In this document: one piece after another, positions 37,854-50,156 of the stretch
Numbering within the stretch: position 1 is the first letter of the stretch
Layout: the number at the start of each line of letters is the position of its first letter
Assembly: GCA_031310005.1 (NCBI GenBank)
Contig: CM062383.1
Span: forward strand, 62,001-126,000
From: Dactylellina haptotyla
Lineage: Eukaryota; Ascomycota; Orbiliomycetes; Orbiliales; Orbiliaceae
Reading direction: 5' to 3'
DNA length: 64,000 nucleotides
Notes under the pieces: model-generated
The model's input: only the letters and a program-made list of their open reading frames with translations
What the model was told of the DNA's origin: nothing
Database searches by the model: none
Translations under genes and position numbers: made by a program

Positions 37854-39167
37854 TCAGAGTTTCTTCAATATCTGCCTATCCATCCTCAGTCTCATAAACC
37901 CAACTAACAACGTAGCTCCGATTGCTAGACTACCAGCATAGAAAATCGCGGGGCGGTATGCAGTAAATCCTGCCGTCTCTCCACCATATGCATCTAATAG
38001 ATACCCGGCAATCGGTGCTCCGAGCAAGTATCCGCCACCCCAGCTGGTCACAATCATACCCATAGCCACGCTCACCCGTACCGATCCAAACAGGTGTCCT
38101 ACAACCGTGGGCATGGTCGCAAAGAATGAGCCATTTGCAACACCGTTGATAAGAACAAATACTATCAGCGTTCCGATGTTCGTGCTCACGGGCCACAGTA
38201 CTAGCATACTCAACGAGCTGGCGAGCAAACCTAGAAACAAGGCATTCAATGAACCGAGTTTATCCGCTAGAGCACCAAAGCCAATACGACCGAGTGCGGA
38301 AGCAAAATTGAATCCCGCGACTAGGCCTGCCCCCGCGGACGAATTCAGCCCGATGCTGCGCGAGTAAAGCGGTAAAAAGAACGGCGGTACGAGTAATGGG
38401 AACGTGATGATTCCACCGGCCAGGAAGAGCATTACAAACGTCGGATCCTTGAACAGCGTCCAGTCTATAAACACACTCCTCCGAGAGGGATTCCTTTCCT
38501 TGATCAACCACGCGGCCGGTAGACCCGTGGCTAGATGAAGGAACCCGATCACGCGGAATGTCCACGCCACCCCGAGCCGCCGAATCAATCCGTCCATAAC
38601 GAAAGAAATAATCGCCCCTCCCAATCCACCTCCCGCGAACACGATTCCATTCGCCAATCCGCGCTTGCGGAAGAAATACTGCGGTGTAACCGTCGTAACA
38701 CTCATAAAGCATAGGCTCACCCCGATGCCTAACGTGAACCCCGCGGTTGCGAATAAACCGACGAGACTATTCGTGAAGAACCCGCCCAAGATCTCTCCGC
38801 CGCCAAGGAAACACATGCCTGCGATGGCGGTAACCCGCACCCCAAAACGTCGTATCACGCGTGCGGAAAGTATCGCAAGGAAGGCGTTTAATGCCACAGC
38901 CACGCTGCCGATGAATGACAATGTCGATGCGCTGGCGAGGCCCTGCTCAACTAGGGCGCCTTGAATCACGCCCCAGCAGTAGGTGGTTCCCACGAACCAA
39001 AAGGTGATGAGGGCGCAGCATGCAATGACGACCCAGCCGTACCCACCATCTGGGGCGGTAGAGTCTGCGAGTTGAGATTGGGCGATGATGGCATCGGCTG
39101 GAGGTTCCGCGAGGACCTCTTCTTGAGACGTAGGTTGCACTTGGAGCTCAATTCGAGGGGAGTTCAT
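37854..39167 (-). CDS. Major facilitator, monocarboxylate-transporter-like (MCT/Mch type, 437 aa)
   Basis: A single-exon gene. A hydrophilic N-tail of about 40 residues leads to APDGGYGWVVIACCALITFW, whose DGGYGWVV is the diagnostic start of helix 1 in monocarboxylate-porter MFS proteins. About twelve membrane helices follow in two groups of six around a central loop with KERNPSRRS. GRIGFGALADKLG after helix 8 corresponds to the MFS G-x-L-a-D-r motif. Length is normal for fungal Mch-type proteins. Substrate is unknown; fungal members move riboflavin or carboxylates, or have no known substrate. The ATG follows shortly after upstream stops and gives the expected N-tail. Confidence 0.9.
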   Translation of the reverse strand: MNSPRIELQVQPTSQEEVLAEPPADAIIAQSQLADSTAPDGGYGWVVIACCALITFWFVGTTYCWGVIQGALVEQGLASASTLSFIGSVAVALNAFLAILSARVIRRFGVRVTAIAGMCFLGGGEILGGFFTNSLVGLFATAGFTLGIGVSLCFMSVTTVTPQYFFRKRGLANGIVFAGGGLGGAIISFVMDGLIRRLGVAWTFRVIGFLHLATGLPAAWLIKERNPSRRSVFIDWTLFKDPTFVMLFLAGGIITFPLLVPPFFLPLYSRSIGLNSSAGAGLVAGFNFASALGRIGFGALADKLGSLNALFLGLLASSLSMLVLWPVSTNIGTLIVFVLINGVANGSFFATMPTVVGHLFGSVRVSVAMGMIVTSWGGGYLLGAPIAGYLLDAYGGETAGFTAYRPAIFYAGSLAIGATLLVGFMRLRMDRQILKKL

Positions 39168-39715
39168 CTTTTCGAGAACTTGTGCACGTAGGATATGTAA
39201 TTATGATGCTAATAAGAATGAATTGCAGATTTTAACGCTTCTAAAGATAAGCGCTAGCTCGAGCGAAATGTGGATGAGTCAACCTCGACAATCATAACGC
39301 CGCTCTGTTTGAAGGTGAACTTGTGTTGTTTGTTGTTTTTCTGAAGTTAGCTTACGAAATTTGTCATGCGGAGATGAAATCGTTCTTCTATTTGACTGGC
39401 AACTCCCAAAGCTTACTCAACGCTCGAATAGGCGTCACAATTTTCCTGGTGGATCCCATTTCTTCGTCAGGTTCCAGTAAAGATTCAGCTGCAGCTGGTT
39501 CCGCGGGGCTAACATGTTGCGTTGGCTGCAGCTGAGACGCGACGTCGGCTCAACCAGGCAAAACGGACTAAAACGTCATTCAGCCAGTGTGTTGAGGAAG
39601 CATACAATAAGTCTATTGACACTGCAATGCGGATGAATAAGTACTTAAGTAGTAATTGTAAAGAATATTTGAATTCCTAGCCCTCTCTGTATACAAGCTC
39701 TATTTCATGGTCTAT
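39168..39715. other. Intergenic, promoter of the MFS gene
   Basis: No gene seen. A short frame at 39323-39535 on the plus strand has no recognisable content. Confidence 0.5.
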
Positions 39716-41890
39716 TTACTTGATTTCCCATACAGCCAACTTCTTACCGGGACCACCCTTTAGTAAATTGGCTTTGAAAAAACTCACTTTGGGTTCTGCC
39801 GTGAATTCGCTTTCCTTCTCGTAGACCTTTTTCTTTACCCTGAAGAAAATCACTGGGTCCTTAGCTCCTTGAGGTACCGGATTTGTAACCCCTACCTTGG
39901 CAACATTTTCTCTCGCGAAAAACCAATCCCAGCCGAGTGTTATATGGCCAGTGGTACCCGAAGTGACATAGAAGTCCCCTAGTCCACCTGGTGAGATACA
40001 AGTGGCTGCTGGAGTCGCCCAATACCCGTTTTGCAAGTTAGCTGAACCCGGACAAAGTGGCTCGGGCGTGCTGTTGACGATAACTAAACGAAGGAAAGGC
40101 CACGATAACCCTTGAGAATCCGCCTCGTCAATGTCATCCAAAGAGAACGGGAGCGGTGGGGCACTTCTTGGCTTGAACCAACTCTTTGGACCAACTTGGA
40201 ATTCGGTACAGAGGTTAACGATCGGCCACTGCTGGTCTAGCTTTTCAGGTGCCCATGGTTTGGTACCCCATTTTTCGAACAACCCATATCCTTGTATACC
40301 GTAAAACTCGACTTTAAACCCCGCCTTTGCAGATGCGAACAATGCTACGGATGGTGCAAATTTAGTTTCTTTCATATCCGTCGACTTGTCTGCAGCAAGC
40401 TGTGCCTGCGACTTCTTGTCGGATATGGGATATTGAACAGCTCTTTTCTCTTTCCGCTTTTCGCACACCTTTCCCCTTGTATCAGCCGCCACGCCGATTT
40501 GGTATGTTACTTTGGGAAGCCAAAATCCAACACCGCTCTTGAACCCACTACCAGCGACGTCGACCTTTACGCTAGGGGATACAATCAATCCGGCAGTTCC
40601 ATCCAACACAATTTCCCCTTTGGCGTAGATGTTGCGTTCAACCTTGGGGTCCAACTTATCAAAGTGATTCTTTTTCGAATCCTTAAGGTCTAGGTGAAAA
40701 CTTTTTGGTTCCATCGTTGCAGAAAATTCGGCACCGATTGTAAATTTCTCGTTGAGCTCAAACTTCTTATATAGAGTGAGATCAACTGAAGGCCCGACGG
40801 TGAGAAACAAGATAGTAAACGGCGATATGGGTATATTGACAATTTGCCTTTTAAACTCTTTCGACTGTGTAGCGCTTATTGAAGCTTCGAGGGAAACTTT
40901 TGCTTCAAGTCTACTCGATTTGAGGTCTGCAACAGCTTTGAGAACATCGGTTCCATCTGTGACGACCTCAACGCTTAGAGCCATCGAACCTTTGGTATAG
41001 CATTCAACGCAATCGAGCTTTGCCCCCATCGTTTCATTCCCAAGTTTTAAGATGTTGAATTCTTTGGGGATGCCGTATTTTTCGGAATTAAGGTCGAAAG
41101 TCCAGCCTGTCGCGTGCGCGTCTCTCTTCACTTTCGTGGCCCTTTGTGGAACAACTTTTTGTGGAATAGCTGGGGCTTGGTTTCCCTCATTGGCTCCTTT
41201 AATGTTGAACGTAAACTTGCCGGTTTCCTTCCAGCTAATTTTCGTCGCTACCAAGTCAACCCCAACGTCTTTTTCAGCTCCGACTCCTGGTACTATTTTT
41301 GTAATATTGAAAGGGTCCTCCCAAAATTCGGTGCCTGTACCCCATTGAACAATTGCGATGAAATAATCCGGTTTGCTGTCATCCCATTTCCATAAAGCCT
41401 TGGCCGTCGAAAGATCTTGCGGGGTTTTGAATTTGATACTAATGCGACCTTTTCTTTTCCCGAAAACATCAACCGTCTCAACATGATCTTTGAGATGTTC
41501 CAGGCTGACAACAGGGTGTTCTGAACTAATGTCGACGATTCCGTTGATCAGGTTCCCACCTTCGTATCATGTTAGCGAAGGGCTAGTTTGTGAAATGTTC
41601 GACGACTTACTCCCAGGTTGAATCGCATCGTACGATAAAGTTAGTTTCTTCTTAGGTATTAGTGAATCCTTCAAAGCTTCCTCCCTTTTTAATAGTTTTC
41701 CCTTTGAACGAGAAGGTTTCATGCGGATTGTCCTTTTAGGGCTACCAAACGGTGGTGGAGTAGGTTTGGCTGGAATGAAGGCGTTCGACTGGATGGCTTT
41801 ATGGTCTGGCTTGCCCACTGGGCCTGCTAGAACTTGTCCGACAAGTGTACATGATAGTAGGAAACCATTTAATAGCATTGGGACCCGCAT
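39716..41890 (-). CDS. Large secreted protein of unknown function (707 aa)
   Basis: Model: complement(join(39716..41559, 41611..41890)); intron 41560-41610 has a GTAAGT donor and a CTAAC branch site. Signal peptide MRVPMLLNGFLLSCTLVGQVLA is followed by a basic, Pro/Lys-rich stretch with KR pairs (residues about 45-75). A beta-rich domain around residues 100-195 contains WGTGTEFWEDPFNI. A second, larger beta-rich region around residues 260-500 has many alternating hydrophobic/charged strands and few Cys. The organisation resembles the two-domain fungal DUF7029/DUF7223 secreted proteins, a comparison from memory and not certain. No catalytic motif or membrane anchor was seen. Probably an extracellular or wall protein. 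Confidence 0.78.
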
Positions 41891-44344
41891 TTTTTATAGA
41901 AGACTCGGGAAATTGAAGAGAATATCCGTATGCCAGCTACGAACATAAAATGAATGAGGAAGAAAAGAATCGTCTAGTCCAGCTAGAGAAGTATTTGGTT
42001 TATGAAAGAATGAATAAATTTAACAAATGAAGTTATCGAAGCGGTGCTTCTCCTATTTATACATTAGCATACGAATATAACAGTGGTATGACTATATTGA
42101 ACTTCGAGACTTTCGCCCCCTGAGCAAACAAGTCAATCTGGTTGATTTGTTAGTGCAGCGAGAGGTACGGAATCCTATTCGGTCGAAGAAGCTTCGCTCT
42201 GCAACAAGGTAAAGCTAGTAGGAAATTATAAAAATTATGTGAAGCAATTACCGGCGTCTGACCCCAATCTGAGTCCGGTTAACCTGCAAATACGGGATCC
42301 TCCGTCTTACAACGGCGGCGGCTTGATTTTTGGTTGTGATATAGTCCAGGCTATTTCCAAGCGAGCAATTTTAAGCGGAAAGGCTTGCATGAGAAGGGTT
42401 GCATTCGTTCCGCTCAGGGATTCATATTTGCTTCGATCAAGAAAAATCGATTAAAACTTCCTTTTTGAAATATCACAGAACATAGATGCTTTCAAGGGGT
42501 AAATAGGGAGTTTTTCTCATTGTAATTATCGACCTACCAGTGAGAAACCTAATGCAACAGCCGAAGGCGTAAACGAAACCTGAAACGAAAACAAGCAAGT
42601 TGGTGCTGCCTTTTCACAACAGTCCGATATCCAGGGGAATCAAATCCTAGAATACTCGATGCTCCGCAAGCTAAACTTCTACCCATGAATTTACGGGAAA
42701 GGTTTCTTGTTGCTTTAGGAACAAAAAAGTTAGTCTGTTCGACTAACTGGTGAGTAGCACTCGCGAACTCTCAATATATTTCCTGCCACATCCTCTCCTA
42801 AATATCTCGTCTCTAAAAAATATGGTCTTCACAAGTTCGCAAAAGGAAAAATACGCTAGCTGACAGCATGTCTGCAATTTATCATATTAGAATTTGGCCA
42901 TGGGTCCATATCTACATTGGAGCTGTACAATTTGTGACACCTGTTAACAGTAGGTAATAAAGGAACGGCTACGTTTAAAATATCGCTAAATGGTTTTAGC
43001 CTCAAACCGGATGAATGTTAGTAACTTGACTTGACGGCACTTAATCTATCCAGATAAACGTAAATATTTAGGACTGTTTCTCTGAACCGAGAGTGCACGG
43101 CTCAACGTGGAGCTCCGATTACAAGCCCAGCCGGAATGGAAATCAGACGGGCTACGCGTCCGAAATGGAAGCCTAATGGTAACGAGTATGCGCATACGAC
43201 AGCAGGGTCCCAGCTTCTAAAGCCAATCTGGTTTGAGGTTATAAATAATTCGGCCTCATATAATCCTAAATACCGGCGATGTTATTAATGCAAGACCCAA
43301 CTTTCATACTAAGAACCGGCTTGGCAATGTTTTCTGGAAGAGAAACTTAGCTGCTGATCCCACGTGAGAATGAACAACGAGATGGATTACTACATCCGAA
43401 CGGTCGCTATGCCTATTGAACACACATCGAGTTTGGGTTTGTAAGCCGCTTATAGAGACAGCGCCGTTAACAAATTAGTAAAGTGTAAGGCCTAGAATAT
43501 TCTCTGAGGTCGAATTAATCTTATAATAATATTCAATTTATCAATCACAGCGCTTTTGTGGTCACGCTTTCTCGCTATTCACGCCTTGGGCCATACTAAT
43601 GCATTTTGTGACGTGCTGATACTCTTGAGAATGTAGGAATCGGTCCTACTCAATTCGGAGCAGAGCGCCGGAGAGTGTTTCCGATGTGTTACCACCTGCG
43701 AAGGCTCTCGGTCTCCCAGACCAAGCTTCTTTCCGCTTAGCGAACGTTACCGAATGTGACAGGTTGCTTAATATTATACTAGGAACTTGTTTCAATTGCT
43801 ATGTCAACGAAACCAAAATTTCAATAGACAATTTAAATTAAAATAAAGTCGCAAGCCAGATATCGTGTTTGTAGGATGAAAGAAAACCATTAACCATTGT
43901 TCCTTGGTTGCCTCTTCAGCGCCTTGGCACCGGAGATAGTATCAAGGTGCAAAGAAGTGTAAGCTTCATATGTCATTCCCACACAAATTGTGCCTAATGG
44001 GAGGGGGGACTAATAGTACCCTTACCATCTACAACCATCAATAATAGTTAAAGTATCTTAGGTCATTTTGCACATCTATATTGCTCAAGGTTACAAGTTA
44101 TTAGAAATGAAGTCTGAATATGAAACTTAGGAGAGCCTAACTTGGATTTATCAATGCTCAAGCACAGGATAATGTAGAACACCTTATCTGTCTCTGACGC
44201 CATTAATTTAACGGCGCTGATTTACATGACTTCAACGCGATGGTTTGATTTTGTATAATATATAACACCGGGTTGTTGCTTAAGCTCAAAAGTTTAAAAT
44301 GATCCCAGGAAGCGTCTCGTTATTCGCTCCACCCAACTTTAGAT
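41891..44344. other. 2.4-kb interval without a gene
   Basis: Promoter of the secreted 707-aa protein at the left; the rest carries only short chance frames. No repeat family was recognised. Confidence 0.45.
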
Positions 44345-45066
44345 TCAATCAACCATCGACTTGACCCATCTGGCAGCAGCCTTGACGTCATCCGGATATG
44401 TTTTGTGAGCAGGTTTAATTTGCATATTCTTCTGCAGGCATGCGATGTTGGTCTTTTTACAGCTGACGCTGCAAATTGTGTCTCCGGCATGACAATAAGT
44501 TTTAGCCTTAGCATTAAGTGCTTTCTTTTTGTACGCTTTGCTCTTCTTCGGATCACCAAACGTTACAATGGCATCGATCTTTTTGGCATCAGCTGCTGAC
44601 ATGAGACGAACAGCGCCGTGAGTAAGCTGGGCGCCTTGGCTGTACATTTTCAGATTTTTGTTAGAGATGGCCATTGTCAATGTAAAGGAATCGTCTGATC
44701 TTACCTATAACCGCCTAGAATAATCTTTGTAGAGCCGCAGGCTTTCGCAACCCAAGCAGCCATGGCCTTGTTGCCCGCCGGATCACCAGAAATGGCACCT
44801 TGAATGCTTGCCGCGTAGGCTACCCCCTGGACTGCCAAGTCACCACCAAGCGCATCTTCCAAAGCCGCGGCGAATGGGGCTCCAACGCTGCCCAAATTTC
44901 CAGCTGGCTCGGCAGTACCGCGAGCAAAGATTAATGTATACTTCTTGCATGCGCCGTTTTGGAGATCATTGCGAGTGTTTTGGCGAGGGAGGATGTTACC
45001 AGCTGGTGCTGCTTCTAGGCACTGTAGTAGCGAGAAAATGGTGATTGTTGCAACGGAGAAACGCAT
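44345..45066 (-). CDS. Cutinase, carbohydrate esterase family 5 type (218 aa)
   Basis: Model: complement(join(44345..44639, 44705..45066)); the intron of 65 nt has a CTCTAAC branch site. It hydrolyses ester bonds of plant cutin (family role) as a secreted serine esterase. Signal peptide MRFSVATITIFSLLQCLEA is followed by a short prosegment ending in RQ. The block YTLIFARGTAEPAGNLG is the cutinase oxyanion-hole region. The nucleophile motif GYSQG is assembled across the intron, with the Ser121 codon split. Asp174 lies in HAGDTIC and His199 in PAHKTYPDD, completing the triad. Six Cys occur in the mature chain. The usual G-V-x-Y-P/A segment reads GVAYAAS. Length is normal and all catalytic residues are present. 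Confidence 0.93.
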
Positions 45067-46600
45067 TTTGGCTGTTACTACAGAATGGTTGAATTGAGGA
45101 TATCAGATACCGATGCCAGGTACGACTCAGGGGATCATTTATAGAGATATCGCTGCGTCCGTGAGACGGTGCAGGGGGCTTTTGAAAGCTTCTGTATCTA
45201 GAAAATATGTCCAGCTGTCTTAATCGGTTGTACAATCGCCATTCTATCCGCTATACAAATATTTTTCCCATAGAATATCGGTATCGTTGTGGTCCGTCTT
45301 CGTGTTGGACTTACTGGCCAGTTTCCGAGTTGGTCGAAATATTGCTAACCGATCAGGACATTGCACTCTAATCCGGGGACCGTTACAACGAGAAGCGAGC
45401 GAAACGAACCACCTGGGAAGCGAGATCCGGTAGCATCAACTCTTACCAGCCGACCGAACGGCCACCCTCGCGTGGCTCCTTAAAACCCGAGTGTCAATTA
45501 ACCTCGTAGCTCCTTGGTATCTCTTGATCCCAGGGATGTAACATAAACTCAAAGGGGAGATCAAAGCCGCTGATATAAATGATAATCGTACAGTCTCGGA
45601 TCCGAACCAAAACAATAGAATCGTGCATAACTGCAGCCTGCAGCCTAGGCTGGGCAACACATGACACCCGGACAATAACCAGGCATTTTTCGCTCCGTCT
45701 GGAGATGCATCTAGATGTTGGTGGTACCCAAGACATTAGATTTGCTAACAACCCTGGCCCCATTGATACACCACTGCCACGCCAGATTCTCATTTTCGGT
45801 CGATCTTCCTAGTCCTTACATGATAGAGAAACGTTCGAAACCAGCAAAGCCCACATAAGTATTTACGGAACAATAGAGCTCTAATTGTGTGTTTACTTAC
45901 TCGGATCGCCACTGCTTCCAACAACTGAGCATACCGATGATATGAACGCCGTACTCTGCCAAACCGTCAAACCATGGATCGAGCCTGCACATTCAAATCT
46001 CAAACAAAAGGCAACCTATACCGGATGTGAACGGAAATAAAAAGCTCTTCCAGCCCCTAGCGTAGCATTGCCTCCGCTTCTGCTTGTATTCAAAGAACCT
46101 CACCGGCTAACTTTTCTGCCTGCGTTCAAATGCGTAGATATGATAAACCGTAACGCCAAAAGAGGCATATGAAAGTGGAAAGAAACAGCTGAGGTGGTAA
46201 TCAAATCATTTGTCTGCCTATATCAGTGGATATTACTTGGAATAGTAAATATTTTTAGACCTCAAAGCATCGGAATCCTATTCCTTGTTGCAGCTATACA
46301 CGAGTGGGAGTGAGGTCGTTGCACTTGGATTTGTAGCCGAGGAGGCTATATCTACCCCTTCATGATTAAGCCAAGCGACGTAGATTTCAGGAATTACTGA
46401 GGCCAAGAAGCGTTCTATGGTTGATTCAAAAGTAAGGTGTTAGCAGGTAGCGAATTCCGAGTGCGATTGCAAGATGGCCACTACTCTTGGTTTCATCGGC
46501 ACAAACGCCGTAATAATCATACGATCAGAACAACCGAGATGGTATTCGAACGCCAGCGTTGATATTTCGCAGAGAGTTGCCTCTTCGCCAAAGCATTTCA
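45067..46600. other. Intergenic, cutinase promoter side
   Basis: A TATA-like element (minus strand TATAAAT at about 45131-45137) lies about 65 bp upstream of the cutinase ATG. The remainder has short overlapping frames of no recognised family. Confidence 0.45.
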
Positions 46601-46799
46601 TTGATTAGGGAATATTTCGACAGAGCCACTAAGAATATGGTGCCGTATGTAGAACTTGAGTTGTTGAGGTTGCATTGTGCACATTCGCGGTTCGGTGGGT
46701 CCGCTTGAACAAATTAGGAGGAACCAACCAGTTAGGCAAAGAGGTTCTTAAAAATCTTCAACTCCCAGACGCGACCTCTAGATATTTTGAAAGCAGAGC

Positions 46800-47300
46800 G
46801 CCCAGATACTGTATTCCATGGCTCGGATCCAAGACTTGTATTCTAATCAAGAATGAATTGGTATTTATCTACTACATTTATTCTTTTTTAAGAGTAGAAT
46901 CGGTCCTTCGAAATCTATCTCATTTGTTAGCCTTGTAGAAGATAACCTCTGGGAGCCCCTTCATGGATATATTGAGTTTAAAATACGATGGCTCTGCGTC
47001 CCTTAGGTTCCAGGTCGACCCCCACTTTTCGGTAACATACTAATAATACTCGTCTGTTTGGCTTCTATCGCAGCTGTGGGTGGTCTGGATTGACTCTTAA
47101 GCCTGCTCCTTTCTCCAGTAGCAATCGTACAATGCCTTCGTGTCACTTTTCGATCGCTCGTATCAGTAGACTTGGACGGCTGTACCTAACTTTTAAATAC
47201 TCCACCTTTTCCTATCAGTAACTTCACCACATTCTCTTGCCATTTTCAGGCACGACCATTGGTGGTGGATATGTCTAGTTTTCAGGAATGTTTCATTCTC
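46800..47300 (-). pseudogene. Decayed ankyrin-repeat gene
   Basis: On the minus strand three ankyrin-like units occur in order but in different frames: WQENVVKLLIGKGGVF (about 47250-47200), HEGIVRLLLEKGAGLRVNPD (about 47140-47080) and KVGVDLEPKGRRAIVF (about 47035-46985). The pattern x-x-I/V-V-x-L-L-L-x-x-G-A is that of ankyrin helices. Stops and frameshifts separate the units, so no intact product is possible. The full extent is unclear; related debris may run to about 47700. Confidence 0.6.
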
Positions 47301-49664
47301 CACCGATATCTTTTCTATCGGCAACACCAATCTACAATATCTCTGCAAAATGGATAGGATTCGCCAGTATGCTTTTCATCCGTACGAGATTTCCAACCTT
47401 GGTAACCAAAGGTTTCTGCAGCCTATTCGTAGCGATAATTTGATGCGAGCCCGCGCTTGAAAACTATTTGAGATTAAGGACGAGCCTGGCTTGAAGTTTC
47501 TCTACGCTAAGTATACGAGGCAGGTCTTGACCGGTATATATTACGAGGCCAAGTGTTGATGATGGGTCCCATGTGCCGAGGTATTTTAGTTTTACCCATC
47601 TCGCGCTCCGTATTAGGTTGAATACTAATACAGACGATAATTCTAGTGGCGAGTGATGATACTTATCAGCATGCTCGAAGATACCGTCTTATTAGCTTCT
47701 CTAAAATCCATTGTGTCTGGTTAGTGCCTATGATAACATGCCCTAATTTGACCTTTGTGGGAATTTCAGTCCCGATCTCAACCATAAAGTTAACTACGGC
47801 CGGGAAGTTATTGGGCCTCTGAGCTCTGGCTCTTGCCGTCTGGTTTGTTCCATATCATGCTGGCCAATTGATCCAAGCGTGTAAGGGTTCGGGTGGTGTG
47901 GTGATTTAGAGAGATCCGGATGCCTTTTCTCCGATATTGCCATCGCGGCGGTCTGTTCTGTCGGTAACGTGCAAATCCATCCTAGCATGTAGGCGTGTAG
48001 ACTTTGACGCGTTCAGAGCACCTAGTCTTACCTGACCATATCGAGATAGTGTTCGACAGCGAACGTAACATTGAGGATGATAGAGAGCTGAGAAGGGCTG
48101 AGGGGCTTCCGCCAAGATTGGTGAGTAACATGTATTGTCGTCGTCGGAGGGGAATTCTGTGCAATCACTTATCAGAGAATGCTCAAGTGGCGGACAGGTC
48201 CGACATCTGAGGTTCTCGAGAAGGGTGCAACTTGCCGCAACTTTTATGCGTTGTTTCAAGAAAGATCGCCAAGAATCAAGTGTTGCGACAAACAGTTCCG
48301 ACCACCAGCAGTTTCGTGATCTCCGTTTGGATTCGCGAAGTGAGTGCATGACTCGAGAAGAACTTGCACATTTGGGACATTCAGGACATCATGCATCATC
48401 TATCCCCAATGCTGGCTTTCTAGAGAATAGACTCTCAGCTGTGGTCTCTCCCCTGATAATCTCAGCTTTGTCGGACTACCATACTAAAGCTCCTTGAAGC
48501 TAACCGAGCTGTACAAAGTGTCTCGCAATGATACACCATGTTCAGAGCTGAATGGTACTAGCTGATATTGGTTAGGTATGATCATTTCTCAGTTCTAGAA
48601 TTCTAAAGGTGTTTTAACGTGGACCTCTTAAGCTTCGCTGAAGCGACAAAATATGTGATATTCTACAAAAAAAGGGTTTCGAAACACCATAAGGGCTCGC
48701 CACATATCAAAATATCAAGGCTTAGTTGAGAGTGGACATTACCTATCATGGGTGCCGTGAGGGACTGTGTGGGTCCCAGCTCTGTTTCTCGGCGTACACT
48801 GCTACTGTTCTAATTCGGTCTAGAGGCCCCTTGGAAGGTGCTCTCCCACCGAAAACCCGAACTCATTCAAGTAAAGCGTAATTCTAAGATAAGAATATTA
48901 TCACATGTTTTGTAGCTCAAATAAATTTTTTGTCCCCGTCAGCTCCAATGATGGTGTATAGTGGCACATGAGACTACAAATTCGAAAAAACTTAAACTCT
49001 ATATTACCTCAGATTTTCTCCACGGGGACTAGTATCATATAGTTTTAGACATGCACTTGCACATTTACAGTAAAGCAAGCCAAAATTATACTTCCTGTAT
49101 ACATGCAAGTTAGATGGCCTCTATGGCATCACAGAATTACTTTGCGCAAGAACCGTAACGCCGACGCCCACTAGTATTCCCCCTAACGCTCTGAGACGAC
49201 AGTTCGATGTTGGATTAACTTCAGAGTGGCATAGCTTTCTCTAAGTAAGAGAGGTTCAGATAATGTAAAAAATGGGTACCCAGGTAAATGATTTAAAAAA
49301 ATGGCTAATGCATCGCAATATAAAGACGTCCTATTTGTCCTTAAATCTAAGCTCTAAATACCATCCAATATCATTCTCTCATTTATCAAAATCATAATCA
49401 ATAGAGGGTCAGTCGCTGGCGTCTGAACTAAAAATCATCTCATCGTCTTAAAGCTACAAAACCTTTACTATCACAATATCTAGAATAATTCTAATTACAA
49501 ATTGACCCTCATCCTCTCACTTCAATCGGATTCGTCTTCAAATATCGAAGCTCCTACTTTGTCTAACATATACCGCAAACTCCAACATATTCTCCATCGT
49601 TTGCAATACCTTATATACTAGTCTATCGCATTTACTAGTCATTTAAATTAACTTTTTAACAACA
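47301..49664. other. 2.4-kb interval without an intact gene
   Basis: Overlapping frames at 47906-48497 on both strands are unrecognised. The last 400 bp are AT-rich and pyrimidine-rich on the plus strand, as in many fungal leaders, and belong to the next gene's promoter (TTATATACTA near 49611). Confidence 0.4.
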
Positions 49665-50003
49665 ATGCGATTCACTTCGGTGCTTATCAACTTGGTTCTA
49701 GCCGGTGCATGCGCTGCCCGTAGCATTCCGGTAGAAGATATCAACGATAGCATCCAAGCACGTGCCGTCTCTGTCGAGGGTCTTGATACGGACGTGGTCA
49801 AGGAGACTATTAAATCACCCCACGAAATTTATACGACTGGTAAAGATGAAGTAACCAAATTCTCAAAGTCACTTGGCGTTTACGATGCATTAGCGCACGG
49901 AGCATGTGTTTTGGATGGTCAACTGCCCCCTCCGTGCCAGACCTGCAAACATATCTGTTTCAAAGGTTTCTTTCCAGGCGTTAACAGCTGTAAGAAAGGC
50001 TAA
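49665..50003 (+). CDS. Small Cys-rich secreted protein, effector-like (112 aa to first stop)
   Basis: The ATG at 49665 begins a clear signal peptide (MRFTSVLINLVLAGACAA). The mature chain is acidic in its first half and ends in a Cys-rich segment, CVLDGQLPPPCQTCKHIC, followed by NSCKKG. The mature part has five Cys, an odd number. The same frame continues past the TAA at 50001 for 50 codons (50004-50153), adding three Cys before a second TAA at 50154, to give eight. An intron cannot easily remove the stop: GTAAGA at 49990 has no acceptor that restores this frame without a new stop. So the 112-aa form may be truncated, read through, or complete. No known family. Confidence 0.7.
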   Translation: MRFTSVLINLVLAGACAARSIPVEDINDSIQARAVSVEGLDTDVVKETIKSPHEIYTTGKDEVTKFSKSLGVYDALAHGACVLDGQLPPPCQTCKHICFKGFFPGVNSCKKG

Positions 50004-50156
50004 AAGGAGTTCACCATCTTTAGCACCTTCAAAGAGCGAGAGCATTATTGCAAATGCTCTGCTGCAAGTGCCAAGTTGAAGCCGATTCCAGAAACGGCAA
50101 AGAAGTGGTTGGCAATCTTAGAATGCGACAAACTTGCCGATAAGCAGCCACGTTAA
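50004..50156 (+). other. In-frame 50-codon extension after the stop of the Cys-rich protein
   Basis: Translation in the frame of the upstream gene has no stop until 50154. It includes HYCKCSAASAKLKPIPETAK and LECDKLADKQ, with three Cys. The look is that of real secreted-protein sequence and not random 3'-UTR. Confidence 0.45.

Noticed and set aside
46538-46560. TTCGAA-containing box-B-like motif on the minus strand
   Set aside because: No box A at the required distance and no cloverleaf.
47906-48497. Open frames of 147 (minus) and 120 (plus) codons
   Set aside because: They overlap, show no protein family, and lack promoter or splice support.
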